Below are positions 10,061 through 20,773 of a DNA stretch of 33,438 nt, one piece after another. This DNA is from Saccoglossus kowalevskii (taxonomy: Eukaryota; Hemichordata; Enteropneusta; Harrimaniidae). The stretch spans positions 40,515 through 73,952 of the forward strand of contig NW_003127874.1 in NCBI RefSeq assembly GCF_000003605.2. Reading direction: 5' to 3'. A model generated the notes under the pieces. The model had not been told where the DNA came from, ran no database searches, and saw nothing but the letters and a program-made list of their open reading frames with translations. The position numbers and the translations under genes are program-made. Position 1 is the first letter of the stretch, and each line of letters opens with the position of its first letter.

Positions 10061-10942
10061 GTTATTTACCATTTTTTTATATCACTTTTCATTCCCTAGA
10101 TATTCAACTTTTCATTAGTTTTGTGTAGTCCGCCATCTCGATTCGCCAGCAAAGGATTGTGAGTAAAGCGTGACATCATAGTCTCTGTTGTTAGCAATTG
10201 AGAAAATGTATTATTCTATAACGTGAAAAATACTGATGCAATTTTTTTAAATTTTTCAGGGTGCATATTACCCATGTATATAATTATAGTAATGGAAATT
10301 AGAATGTTACAAATACACATACAGTGGAGATATTTCCAAAAACGTAAAACGCTAAAAGTAGAATGACACTTTTTTGACCCCTATATACCCTACTCAAATT
10401 GATAAATTGTACACAATATGAGGGTTTTTGAGCATTTGGTAGAAAAACACATGAGAACTATTTTTATATGCACGTTTGGCACCGGAACATGTATGCTACC
10501 ATGTTCTAAACTTTCAACCAATTTGAAGATCAACTTTCGAAGTTATAAATGGAATCATTTTCTCAGTTTTCGACAACAGTGGATCATCCTGCGTAACAAG
10601 GGTCACGCGCCATCCTCCGGGATGTATCGTCCCCGGGACCGATGGTAGAGAATGAACAGTGGATATGATGTCACACTTTACCCATAATCCTTTGCCGAAG
10701 AATCAAGATGGTGGACTGCATAAATTAATGAAAAGTTAAATATTTAAAGGGGCACCTTCCAGTTAAGATTAATTTCACAACAAATTTACTTTCTGGATTA
10801 AAATAACAATGGATAACAAAAGATAGATTAACATTGTAAACAACATAAACAATAGTGTCCCATGATTCTTTGGTGCAATCCATGGGATTGAGCGTTTCCC
10901 CTTTAAAGAATGAAAAGTGATATGAAAAAGCTGTAAATTGCA
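10061..10942. mobile_element. Large inverted-repeat element, right arm split by a nested MITE
   Basis: The left arm (10061-10189, about 129 bp) pairs with a right arm that runs from about 10655 to 10747 and resumes at 10907-10942. Matched segments include GCAAAGGATT, GTGACATCATA and ATATCACTTTTCATTC. Arm identity is roughly 75-80% by eye. The internal 465 bp hold no transposase. Without the nested 155-bp insert and its extra TTAA the element would be about 723 bp. Its own target-site duplication and exact ends are unclear, so superfamily is not assigned. Confidence 0.8.
10748..10902. mobile_element. 155-bp TTAA-flanked MITE nested in the larger element
   Basis: The insert begins AGGGGCACC and ends in the inverted AGGGGAAAC, with TTAA on each side (10744-10747 and 10903-10906). 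Removing the insert and one TTAA restores an alignment with the intact opposite arm without any gap (CATTCTTTAAATATTTAAC against CATTCCCTAGATATTCAAC). That fixes both the boundaries and the TTAA duplication. It is non-coding and younger than its host element. Confidence 0.85.
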
Positions 10943-10949
10943 TGTTCTT

Positions 10950-12448
10950 ACATTTTGTCGAGGTCTTCCATCTGGGAATATTATGTTGTTAGATTTGACT
11001 TTTCCTTTAACTGTACTGGAGATTATTTTTTGTCTCAGACAGGACCCTGTTATCTAAGGTTCATGTTTGTACGTAATATACTCTCCATTCATTTTGTCTT
11101 GTGTGTATGGACAGAACAATCAATGCTCACAGTTAGCGAATAATAAATATTAACGGGCAAGTTTTATGACTCATTCGCTTTTGTTCCATACAACGGACTG
11201 AATGGCTGTCACGTAATGAATGTCCTGTATAATCTTATTACTGATTGAATATTCATAAGCAACCGTCGTTGTTGTTGTTGAATTACATATACTAGTAACA
11301 GAGAAACAAAATTGTTATGCGGAAATGTTTATTCCATGAGTTGAAACTGTGAATTTGTCCCAATGGTGCATTAAATAACAAAAAAATAGATGTTCATTTA
11401 TGTGAAAATATTTTTTTTCAAAAGTTGATGTCTAAAAACAAAATAACCGTCGCATAATCCTTTAAAGAAGCAAACAGTACGTACAATCTGTCGTATGCAT
11501 GGGCCCTACAGTAAATACCCGTTAATGTCTGTGACTGAACCACTCCACCAAGTGAATCAGACTTTTGGCTGGGCAAATGTCACATGACAAATCTTCCTTT
11601 GTGACAAATTTTCCGGGCAAGTATGACGCGTAAACAACCACGATGGTCTACCACGACAGACAGTTCGTGCCTACGATATTTTTAACTTTTAGCTTCACTG
11701 CCATCAAAGTTGACACTGCACCGAAGTATCAACTTCCGTCCATCAACGGCCCCCTGCTATAATAACATAGATTTTAAGTGGCGATCCATGAACTTCGCGT
11801 GGAGAACGATAGTAAATTTAATATCCCATGAAATAAACCGGAAAGTGTGCAAATTATGTAACTTGGGTTTAGTTGAAGACAAATATTATTTATCTTTATT
11901 ATATATATATATATATCAGTTCTTTTTATTTAGATCATGGCAATTTTTTGGTCAGAGCGCCCTCTAGTTTTGTGGAGAATCATGTTCATTTGGAATGCTC
12001 TGATTGGATGGAAGTTCAAGCCTAGCAAGGTGTGATAGAATTGGCCTGTTATGTTCAGATTCAAATAAGCATGAACCACTAATTTGACAGGGAAGTGATA
12101 CTTATAATGCAGCAAGCTGTTCTAATTGCTGTTGTGGTAGAGTTTTTCTATTTTCCTGTCAAATGCATTTATTGGTCCACTGAAAAATGAAAATAATGTT
12201 CCCTGTAACTTAGACTCTTATTGATCAAGGCATTTTAAAAATCATGGGTGTTAACTCCCCTCAAGTTATGACCCGTTGTCCCCTACAGAATAATGGTTGC
12301 ATCTAATATTAAAATAAAGATGGCGGAGTATAGCGTTGATTCATCTCGTTCTACTCTGGATTACTTGGAGTCAATAAAGATCCTAGAAAGTTAGTATTTA
12401 TATGCCTGTGTGTTTTTTGTTTGTTTGTTTTTTCACTGTCTTTGACTT
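10950..12448. other. Intergenic stretch, nothing firmly recognised
   Basis: This stretch contains a short (TA)n run at about 11900-11916, an AGCGCCCTCT word at 11958, and inverted TTTGACAGG / CCTGTCAAA words at about 12086 and 12164. No exon pair, domain or paired transposon termini were found. Confidence 0.5.
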
Positions 12449-12498
12449 NNNNNNNNNNNNNNNNNNNNNNNNNNNNNNNNNNNNNNNNNNNNNNNNNN
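12449..12498. other. Assembly gap (50 N)
   Basis: Exactly 50 undetermined bases, a common placeholder length, so the true distance may differ. It lies about 115 bases before a long AT repeat, which may have caused the break. Confidence 0.99.
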
Positions 12499-12611
12499 AC
12501 AATTTTAATTAAAAACTTCTATGCTCCTGTACCCAACCGTGGGGGTTCATCACACTAAACAACAGGTGTCACTATTACTAAGATAAATGTACTTTTTTTT
12601 CATTAAAATTA

Positions 12612-12614
<3 letters not shown>

Positions 12615-12702
<88 letters not shown>
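12615..12702. repeat. (AT)44 microsatellite
   Basis: 88 bases of pure AT. It produces mirror-image Tyr-Ile open frames on both strands, which are artefacts. It is fully self-complementary and could extrude as a cruciform. Confidence 0.98.
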
Positions 12703-12706
<4 letters not shown>

Positions 12707-13450
12707 AATTCTGTCGTCATCCTAATTTTCATAAATGTGTCCGTCGCTCTTTTGGCAGTATATTACGAATAGCTAGCTATATACTGTATGTATATAAGCG
12801 TAGAGATGGGTGGGGTCAATAACTCCAGATATGTAAACATTTTATAATTTATCTTTGACGTCACAATTTTGTCTTTAGAGTTGCACCACAATACTTAATA
12901 CACGTATTTATACGCATTGATGTTGTTTCAACCGTGAATGGCTATACATCTTCCAAACTAGTGGAAGTTAGTGAAAAATCATGACATGGATGTCATGGAA
13001 GTGAAAGTAATACATATTTCAAGGGGCACGGTGATGATTAGCAAAATTTTAAAATGTGACACCCCTCACTATGATCTCGCCCACTCAGTGTCTCGTGTGG
13101 ACAATGGTGGCAGGTTCTCACAAGTGGTAATTAGCACATACCTCGTATTGCCCAGCCTCGTAACGCTATGGGAAACCCAATGAGCGAGCCGAGAAATATT
13201 TTTTTTTGTACCACGCCCTGCTCTGTTTGACCATATTTGAAAGCGGAGCGCACTTCGAAATGATTTCAACCAAATACCGGTAATGGCGTTGCCGAGCATG
13301 AAAGAATGTTGGTGTAACGTAGTGGGGCTTGTTTTTCTGAAACATCGATCACATTAGCTACAATTAGCTTTCAAATCCGAGAAGATACATGTAATTAGGG
13401 CTGAAATCTAATCACATTCAGGAGATTACGGTTCTGGTCGGGGTTAGAGC
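12703..13450. other. Non-coding stretch with repeat-like GC-richer patch
   Basis: The part from about 13040 to 13290 is GC-richer and open on both strands, as old repeats often are, but no paired termini were found. Nothing else was recognised. Confidence 0.45.
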
Positions 13451-13494
13451 GGTGGTGGTGCTGGTGATGGTGGTGGTGGTGGTGGTGGTGGTGG
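13451..13494. repeat. (GGT)n trinucleotide repeat
   Basis: About 14 GGT units with two single-base interruptions in the first half. No frame around it looks coding. Confidence 0.93.
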
Positions 13495-13833
13495 GGATTG
13501 TAGTTAGTTGATAAGTCCGATGAAATACCTCAACCACAGTCCCTCTCTATAGGGGGATTGAGCCTCTATCAATATTATAATTGACCCATAGAAGGCGCTT
13601 TTAATCTCAGAGTGACAGAATTCAAATTTGAGCAAAATATCATTTGATCTAATTATACATTCATTCCTCAGCTCCCGAGAACGAGGGTTTTTTGTATTTA
13701 TGTTAGTGATCGCCGCTGCGTCTGCGGAAGTACTATGGGGGATTGCATGATAGGAGTCTTTTGATCAGTAAAATCATTTTTGGAAAGTGAAAACTAGAGT
13801 GACTGCATGTGAAACGATGGTTTTAAATATTAA

Positions 13834-13905
13834 AGGGGGTAGTCGTCGCGCCACACATGCGCGAGATATATGGGCCTCATATACACAGAAATGACGACTT
13901 TGACT
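13834..13905 (+). mobile_element. Truncated copy of the 19535-19840 TTAA element (left end)
   Basis: After TTAA (13830-13833) the sequence follows the left end of the element at 19535: GGTAGTCGTCGCGC, then GCGAGATATATGGG, then CGACTTTGACT, at roughly 80% identity by eye for 70 bp. No inverted right terminus is found downstream, so the copy is truncated or rearranged, perhaps in connection with the neighbouring 14081 element. Confidence 0.7.
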
Positions 13906-14080
13906 AGTAGCTTCCCGATAAGTGACTTTCGCGGTAAATGGGTTTCGTATCGGGTGGCTTTCGCGAGGTATCATGTATTTTTTTCATACTGCTTAGTGAC
14001 ATACTAGTTACACGAATTACGGGCTAAGATTTAAGCTGATTTAGGCTTATCTAGCATATTTGCATTTCGGCTAGACCCAA

Positions 14081-14694
14081 TTGCGTCCACGCACAGGGAG
14101 GGCCAGTCGTTAGCACGGGCTAAGGACTGCCATTAGTTGGTGACTTTTGGTAAGCCGCTATTTACGAACGAAAAATGGATGACGCGCGCGAGGTTCTATT
14201 TCTGCTGCTGGCATGTTTCGTTCTAATTTTGAAGCGACGTGCACAGGAACGCGAGAGAAGACTGACCACTTATTTGAATGCACATAAACAGTATACAACG
14301 GGCGTAACAGAATACAGCGTTTTATTAATGCATGTCGTAGACAGAGAACCAAATTTATTTTGTCTACGATTGGAGCTGCTGTACGCTCTACTACAGTGAC
14401 CCGATTAGTGTGGAAGTGAGCGCGGAGTAATGACTGTTGGAATAGTGTCGTTATACGAACATGGGACAATTTTCACACCCAAAGGTCGCCGCAGAGGGCG
14501 CTTAGCCCTGGGCTAAGCGTTCGCGCATACTTCGTTAGCCCGTGCTAAGGTCTAGACCGCGTCTTAAATTCGGATCAGATTTAACCCGTACTTAGCATTC
14601 CTTAGCCCGTGCTAAGCGTTCACGCACGTTTTCTTAGCACGGGCTAAGGAATTTGACCTCTTAGCCCGTGCTAAGGAGCTGTGCGTGAACGCAA
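14081..14694 (+). mobile_element. 614-bp DNA transposon with subterminal iterons, Harbinger-like
   Basis: The terminal inverted repeats are TTGCGTCCACGCACAG (14081-14096) and its complement at 14679-14694, with 15 of 16 bases matching. Near-palindromic iterons of the form CTTAGCNCGGGCTAAG occur at about 14110 on the left, and at 14501, 14535, 14601, 14633 and 14660 on the right. Such clusters are usual transposase-binding sites. The interior carries a 74-codon frame like the start of a Harbinger transposase. No clear target-site duplication was found (flanks CAA and CTA), so the superfamily rests on the reading frame only. Confidence 0.65.
14175..14399 (+). pseudogene. Possible N-terminal remnant of a Harbinger (HARBI1-like) transposase
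   Basis: The ATG at 14175 opens a 74-codon frame ending in TGA. It begins MDDAREVLFLLL, then KRRAQERERR, and later has EYSVLLMHVVDREP and LRLELLYALL. HARBI1-type transposases start with an acidic/hydrophobic leader, an arginine-rich patch and then an E-[YF]-x3-L ... D-x-E-x-F ... LR ... LL pattern. The order and spacing are similar, but this is recall, not an alignment. The DDE catalytic region is absent: the frame stops 280 bases before the right terminus. At best it is an internally deleted, dead copy. A longer frame on the opposite strand (14469-14158) is its shadow. Confidence 0.4.
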
Positions 14695-14699
14695 CTACT

Positions 14700-16379
14700 G
14701 ACACACTGTGATTTTATTGAAATTAATTATCGCCATAAAAAAATTCGAAAATAGATAAATTATAGTAGTATGAACCCAATGTATATATAACTCATTCTCA
14801 ACAATGAAATAAAGAAATATATATACACAATGTATCTATTTAAATTATTACTAATACATTGCAAAACAACTAATTCAAATTGAAAGAAATTGCAATATAA
14901 AATATTCCACCAGTAACACTTCTCGAGGGCGTATTTCGCGGTCAGTGTTATTTACGAAAATATTTGTGTTCACAATTGTATAAACTGTCTTGGCAATTCC
15001 CACCACCAATTAGATATAATGTGTACATATTTTAATACATAAAGGTACACTAACAAAAATGAAATTTTCATAATTTATTATATAACCATTACCTGGACAA
15101 AAGAAATCAATATTTTCCCTTGCTATGATTTATTTTCTCTATCTGTGTAATTTCATGCGGCAATCCTAATAAAGTTCACAACTGGCGATTTAGCAATATT
15201 AGGGATTTTTAACTTGTCAATAATTATGGAATTATTTGTAAGCATAGGATTGTTATGTGAATTTCGTTCATTAATGGAATACTGTATGCTGACGCTATCT
15301 TCATAGCCTAACTGATTCAGACTCCCATATTGACTAATGTCCCGGACTGTTTACTAGTACTTACTTGTCAGTGTCTGACTGTTATATACAGCCCAAAAAA
15401 CGTATAGTAAAAACATGTCAGTAAAAATCTGTTGCCCGTTCCATGAGAGCCGCAGAAAATACACTAAATGCAGCTATCTCGGCTAGCAATCGAATCATCA
15501 ATCTTCATGATTTATGCAACTGGTATTTCCATATATTTGCTTAGTGGTCTAGAGAGTGTGTTTACGTACAGTGACGTCAACACTCAACAACGCGTACGGA
15601 CAGGACGTCAATTTTAGGCTAGAGAGTAGAGGAAGTGTTTCAGTAAAAAAATGTTATGCATATCAAAATCCTGTATTGGAACAGAACACGTATTACTCAC
15701 CAAAAACAACGTTGCCATGTTTTTAGGCATACAACGACTTGGAAACAAAAGAAATCGTCCGATCCAAACGACTGTGATTGTGACCCAAACATATTTTAAT
15801 TTTAGTAAGCGAAGGTGAAAACCGTGTTTATGCCATGAAAAAGTGAAGACCTTGAACGTACTTTAGCGCAAATAGCGCCTAGCAATTTAATGCGAGTGAA
15901 TTTCCCTAATAAGGTTTACATTGTAAATGTTCTAGTTGTCTGTGGTGATGTCGAGGAAAATTCAATATGGCGACAGAGGCCAAAAGCATTTTTATGCTAT
16001 GCTAATTTGATTTCCGGTATGTTAGTTCATGGAGTTCTTATTTTAGCTCCATGGTTAGTTGAAAGATTTTTCGAATTTTTTTAGCGTTAGCTACGTGAAT
16101 TTGAACCAAGATGTTATCGGCAAGGCTCAGAAGACTACAGTGACAGCCACCAAAACTTAATTGAAGGCAAATAAACCCGTGAAGCAAAAAAGACTGTTTC
16201 GAGTCGTAGCGTAAAGTCGTAACATAGGGAACGAAACCAATGTTGACTTTTGAGGGGAATTGAAATCAGTCGATTTCGAGGAATACACATTAGTTCATTA
16301 CACATTTTCCAGCTTTATTCACCCAATCCGTCAGATGAGGTCACGCCTGGCTGTCCAGTATCTCCTTCTTCTGTTACCA
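14700..16379. other. Intergenic stretch with one weak exon-like start
   Basis: AT-rich DNA from 14700 to 15500 shows nothing. On the minus strand an ATG in good context at 15718 reads six codons (MATLFL) and meets a GTGAGT donor at 15700; no second exon was found, so it is not called as a gene. A TATGGCGAC word (about 15966) lies nearby on the plus strand. The frame 15890-16084 starts in poor context and has no domain. Confidence 0.35.
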
Positions 16380-16800
16380 AATTCTTACCAAATGTAAGGC
16401 GCGGCAGAGTAAACAATCGCTACAGTCGTTGGCATGACCACGTGATTATTAGAGATACGTCTCGTTGTTAAAACTTTGCCACAACTAATTGCAACCAGTA
16501 CACAATCTAGGCTGACAATGTCGCGTGAGTTGCGACCTCCGCGGTGCTCCAAACCCAACACCGTCCGGCCGGCGAGGGCGCCACTCACGCCTACATTTCA
16601 GGCTATACACAATCTATCGATAAACGTCCAGTAATATGTGTTCATATTGTCTACCCCAAACATACAAGCTGTTGCTCCTAATCAATATTATCAATGAAAT
16701 ACTGAACACATGCGTAGGACGCTTGTTTGTAAACAACGACACGCTATGGCCGTCTGTCGTATGCGCATGCGCACGACTTCTCCGCTTCAGAAAACTTGTA
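16380..16800. promoter_or_regulatory. CpG-richer patch with a perfect NRF1-type palindrome
   Basis: CpG dinucleotides are much denser here than in the surroundings (for example GTCCGGCCGGCGAGGGCGCC near 16562). TGCGCATGCGCA at 16762-16773 is a perfect match to the NRF1 recognition palindrome, a frequent core-promoter element in animals. Frames on both strands (16614-16857) overlap it and look like chance. No exon that it could drive was identified, so promoter function is inference. Confidence 0.35.
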
Positions 16801-16952
16801 AATTTGACGACGATCAAATTGTATAGATTTAAGGCTTCAATCCAGCATGTTGTCTAAGTGTTGAATTATAATTGTATTTGGGTAATGTTTATGTGTATCA
16901 ATTTCAGAAAAAAATACTTTTCTTGTCCCGCACAATATTGACTTGAACTACC

Positions 16953-17036
16953 AATAAGATCCTGGTTAGCTTAATGTGTTGTTATATAATAATTATTGTA
17001 ATTATATAAAAAAAATAAGCCAACCAGAATCTTATT
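16953..17036. repeat. 84-bp foldback: 21-bp arms, AT-rich loop
   Basis: AATAAGATCCTGGTTAGCTTA (16953-16973) pairs with the inverted copy at 17016-17036 with 19 of 21 matches. The loop is about 42 AT-rich bases. It could be a tiny MITE or a small-RNA hairpin; the mismatches are single C-A type. No flanking duplication was recognised. Confidence 0.7.
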
Positions 17037-17039
17037 TTA

Positions 17040-19370
17040 ATCAGATTGACTATCAATATACCATATACAATGTTGTTCATGAGAGGTACTATATATCTAG
17101 GCGTGAAAATAGCAGCCATTTCACAGGCTTACTTTTTCTTCGGCATCTAACAATTGCCGCCGACATTAAAACTCTCGGTTTCCCGGTTGTGACGTTGCGT
17201 CACGTGGCTGACCGATGTAATAAATTCTTCAAAGCAAGGAAGCAAATATTCTATGTGTTTTTTTTTCAAAATATATAATTAATTCTCTCACTTTATCTAA
17301 AAATATGTGACATATTATTGGATTATAGATATTATGTGTGAGTATATGTACACATATTAAAGAACCAATGCATCGTCACACAGTCTGCCATTACGGTCAT
17401 TCATAAAGTCAGCTAACCATTTTTTTTAAACTAGAAAAAAGGCTTACTAACCAAAACGGTCGATTTTGATGTAACTAACATATTTATGGAAAATGCGTAT
17501 ACAAATGGCTTATTTAAGTTTTTGTAGCCATTTGATCACTGCACTAATTATAAAATATGCACTTCATAAAATAAAACTATTGTCTGTGATCCCCAGCAGG
17601 GAAATCTAGTATTTCTTATATTTCACATATTAATTCAATTCCCACTACTAGTAGGTGATGCACTGTTAATTAATTAACTATATGCTTTATTACTGTGATT
17701 AGTATTATGCGTATTTTTTTTTTCTCGTGCTGTATTGCTCTTTTTCATTTTTCAGTTTCTAGAATAAAGTATCATATTATAAATTTGTTTAAATTGATTT
17801 TTTTTCGATTTTTTTTTGCTCAACGATTTCCTTATATTTCTGTATTTTAACCCGATTCTTCGCAGTGATATGTTTTTTCGATTACGAATTAATTTACGTG
17901 ATTATCGCTTCTTTTCTTGTACCTCTCAATTCTTGCACACCTCATTACTGACAAAATATACCATTATAATCAATCAACGTGCAACCAATAAAATCTTCAT
18001 CTAACACACCAATATTCATTAAACATGTAAATGGGTACGTCATTTCAATAATCATTTTTGTTTCGTGTTGTTCTGAACCTAAGAACCCCCTGCACGATAC
18101 ATGCTATATCTCAATTTAACATATCTTCGGGATCAGCAGGTAGAGGGCGCTGTCATCTTACATCTGAAGAGGTTCAACTCATTGACACGCAGATCGCCGC
18201 AAACAGCACCACCTGTGTTGACACAATGGGTTCAACTATGGGTAGAAAACTTCAATGAAAATCATAATCGGACTGACTATGGATGCCACAAGCACGCCAC
18301 AAACCTGTAATGATGAGCTTGTTTTCAATATTGTATCTCTTAAAAACATCACGTATTAGTATATTTTATAGAAATATTCGTTTAATGAAAAATGCGCATA
18401 CATACGTTAATAAAAAAAATCACGATAAATCATACCCTAAATTGAGATAATTATTCGAACATGCTAAAAATATCTAAAGTTACATTTTTTTCTTGACATG
18501 CAGAATTATGTCATGGTACTTTCTCTAATATGCCAGTCATCGAATTACTTTGACTTATGACACAAGACTACTGTCAAATTATTGAAACAGTCAAAACTCA
18601 AGCCGATGAGAGCATGACATCTTTCTTATTTAGAAATTATGCAATAAAGAGGGACATCAACTCAAAAAGAAATAATACTTATAACCCCTATACATACATA
18701 GAGTATTTACATTGCACACCCCTTACTATAGGATTTTTTCAACACTATTTAATATGACTAAATGCAGTATAACGCAGGTCAGATGTAATGCACATATTCC
18801 GGTGTAGTGTCTGATATTATGGACATGTTTCTAACGAATAATCTGTCACGTGATGGCGCTCTCTGAAAGTTATCCCATAGTGTAAAAAAAAATTATTTCC
18901 TTATTTGAGATTTCATATTACAAGAAAATGCAATGAAATAGAAATATAAAGTCATCGTATTTAGTTCGGAGAAACTTACTAAATATACCAAAGTGAAAAG
19001 AGAAAGTGAAAATAGCATGTATTGCCAGTGCACCTAATTATTGTTCCCATAGCGAGAAAATATCTTGATATCTCAAAATTTAGTTTTTTGACATGGGGTC
19101 GAAAAATACTTATACAATATACCTGTTTATGTCAACGAATTTTGCAATATTGCATGTATGTATGGGGGTCTAAAAATATTGACATTGTTCTATTATCTAT
19201 TATTTATTTTAAAGAACAAATGCAATTGCAATGTGGGCATTCATGGAAACTGCCTTTAACCAAAATGTAATTTTACATACTGTTTGGAAGTTTTTATGTA
19301 AAAAAATCCAGAGAATATTGACTAGTAATAAAATCTTTAATTACACGATGCCGAAGCGTTCGAGTTACAG
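17040..19370. other. Intergenic stretch, nothing firmly recognised
   Basis: A TGACGTTGCGTCACGTGG cluster at about 17190-17207 joins a CRE-like half site and a CACGTG E-box. The 100-codon frame at 16976-17278 spans this and the foldback, and is not protein-like. A GC-richer piece at 18120-18300 is open in two plus frames but has no splice or domain support. A second CACGTG lies near 18847. Confidence 0.45.
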
Positions 19371-19371
19371 G

Positions 19372-20040
19372 CATCGAGTTACCGTGGCGAAGACATCGAT
19401 ATGTATTTTAGAGACCACGCCCACATTTGTAACTCGATGTCCAATTACAGTTAACAAAACGGGAAACAACTCGGACTTTAAGTAACGGTTAACTGAGTAA
19501 CGGACAAGATAGATTTTTTTGTTATTTTGTTTAAAGCTCGGTAGTCGTCGCGCTGTGCATGTGCGAGATATATGGGTCTCATATAAAGAATGATGGCCGA
19601 CTTTGACTGTTGTGCAGATCAACGAGTACGAACTGACACGTTTCCAAGCTTTAATTAGGTAATTTTCATGTGATTGGAAGGTGTCGAAAAAGTCACCGGC
19701 GGTAATCAGTGCAAGTCGCGCCCAGGTCAAACCTCATACATGTACTTGTGATTTCCATTTGAAGAGCGCATTGGATTATGGGAAAATCAATGTTTATCAA
19801 CACAAATTTCGAACATGCGCAGCGCGACGACTACAGCGCTTTAACGTTATATGTTGCCCGTAACTCGAAGTTTTGTTAACTGTTAATTAAATAATATTTC
19901 TAGTTACTGAATCATGGTGTGAACGTTCAACAAAGAAGAAAAAATATGTTTCCTGTAGATACAATTTGGGCGTCGTTTCTCGAAAGTGGGCGAGGTTTCT
20001 AAAATACTAGTATGAGCGTGGTCAATTTTGTAACTCGATC
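19372..20040. mobile_element. Inverted-repeat element hosting a nested TTAA element
   Basis: Outer arms share ATCGAGTTAC at the tips, then GTATTTTAGA followed by CGCCCAC (19403-19425; inverted at about 19984-20006). Further in they share ACAGTTAACAAAAC (19447-19460; inverted at 19870-19883). Order is conserved in both arms, with the right arm about 65 bases longer between the last two blocks. The 306-bp element at 19535-19840 lies inside. No coding capacity or clear target-site duplication was seen. Confidence 0.65.
19535..19840. mobile_element. 306-bp TTAA-flanked MITE
   Basis: The left terminus AGCTCGGTAGTCGTCGCGC and inverted right terminus AGCGCTGTAGTCGTCGCGC match closely for about 30 bp and continue into GCATGTGCG/GCATGTTCG. 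TTAA borders both ends (19531-19534 and 19841-19844). A partial relative lies at 13834. TTAA duplication points to piggyBac or Kolobok; it has no transposase frame. Confidence 0.85.
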
Positions 20041-20399
20041 AATTCAGCATCTCTTACTGGCAGATTTTAAGACGAAATATTTTCATTGTCAATATGTACT
20101 GATCTATGCACGCATGTTAAAACGTAGTGAGTAGCATTCTGTGTTCAACTGTTTCCAATTTTCTGTTTAAAGTTATTCCAGTAATGTTTTATTTAGTTTA
20201 GTTTATACGCAGGGTCGTTGTTGAGTGACCGCGGTGCCTTGTGTGCCTCATCATGTTGCTCGTTTCAATGCTACTCAGTGCTGACGACACCATATACCAT
20301 ATACCCACGTGAACGTACGTATTCGTCAAAACTTCTTTTAGCTTCATGGTTTAAAAAAGAAATTAAATGTTTATGAATTATTAAGATGTGGGACAATAG

Positions 20400-20740
20400 G
20401 TGATTTTCCGAACAATTGCGAGATCTCGCGAGATGCATGAAAGACGCGCGTCGAACGTCTGCCGCAAAAATCGAACGATTTGATTTTGAACTAGAATTTC
20501 TTTATTTCGCAGCTTACATTGACCGGCCGATCTTCGACAGAGGAATATTGCTTCCGAATACCCTTACTTAATCGAAATTGCCTATCATTAAATGTGGACA
20601 GCACATTATTAAGCATGGAAATGTCCCCGAAATACTTTCGCGTTTGTCGAATCCCACGCGATGTTTGACGCGACTACGACGCTATGACCTTTGTTTGTCC
20701 TGTTTTTACGTTCGATTTCACGCATAACGCGTGATTCTCG
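20400..20740. promoter_or_regulatory. CpG-rich patch with TCTCGCGAGA element
   Basis: TCTCGCGAGA at 20424-20433 is the palindromic promoter element bound by BANP in vertebrates. It lies in a run of CpG-containing words (GACGCGCGTCGAACG, CCACGCGATG, CACGCATAACGCGTG). In an AT-rich genome this is a candidate promoter, but no exon starting here was identified. It lies 1.2 kb before the possible 5' exon of the EF-hand gene. Confidence 0.35.
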
Positions 20741-20773
20741 CAGTGAACGGGAAATGGTCTAATTTGTAACTAT

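Noticed and set aside
12550-12772. Tyr-Ile repeat frames on both strands
   Set aside because: They are translations of (AT)44, which is self-complementary.
14158-14469. 103-codon minus-strand frame
   Set aside because: It is the shadow of the transposase-like frame inside a transposon and contains no recognisable domain.
15701-15718. Six-codon minus-strand start (MATLFL) followed by GTGAGT
   Set aside because: Too short to judge, and no compatible second exon was found.
19365-19863. 121-codon minus and 60-codon plus frames
   Set aside because: They cross the termini of a MITE; the similarity to the frame at 13774-13974 comes from shared transposon DNA, not a gene family.
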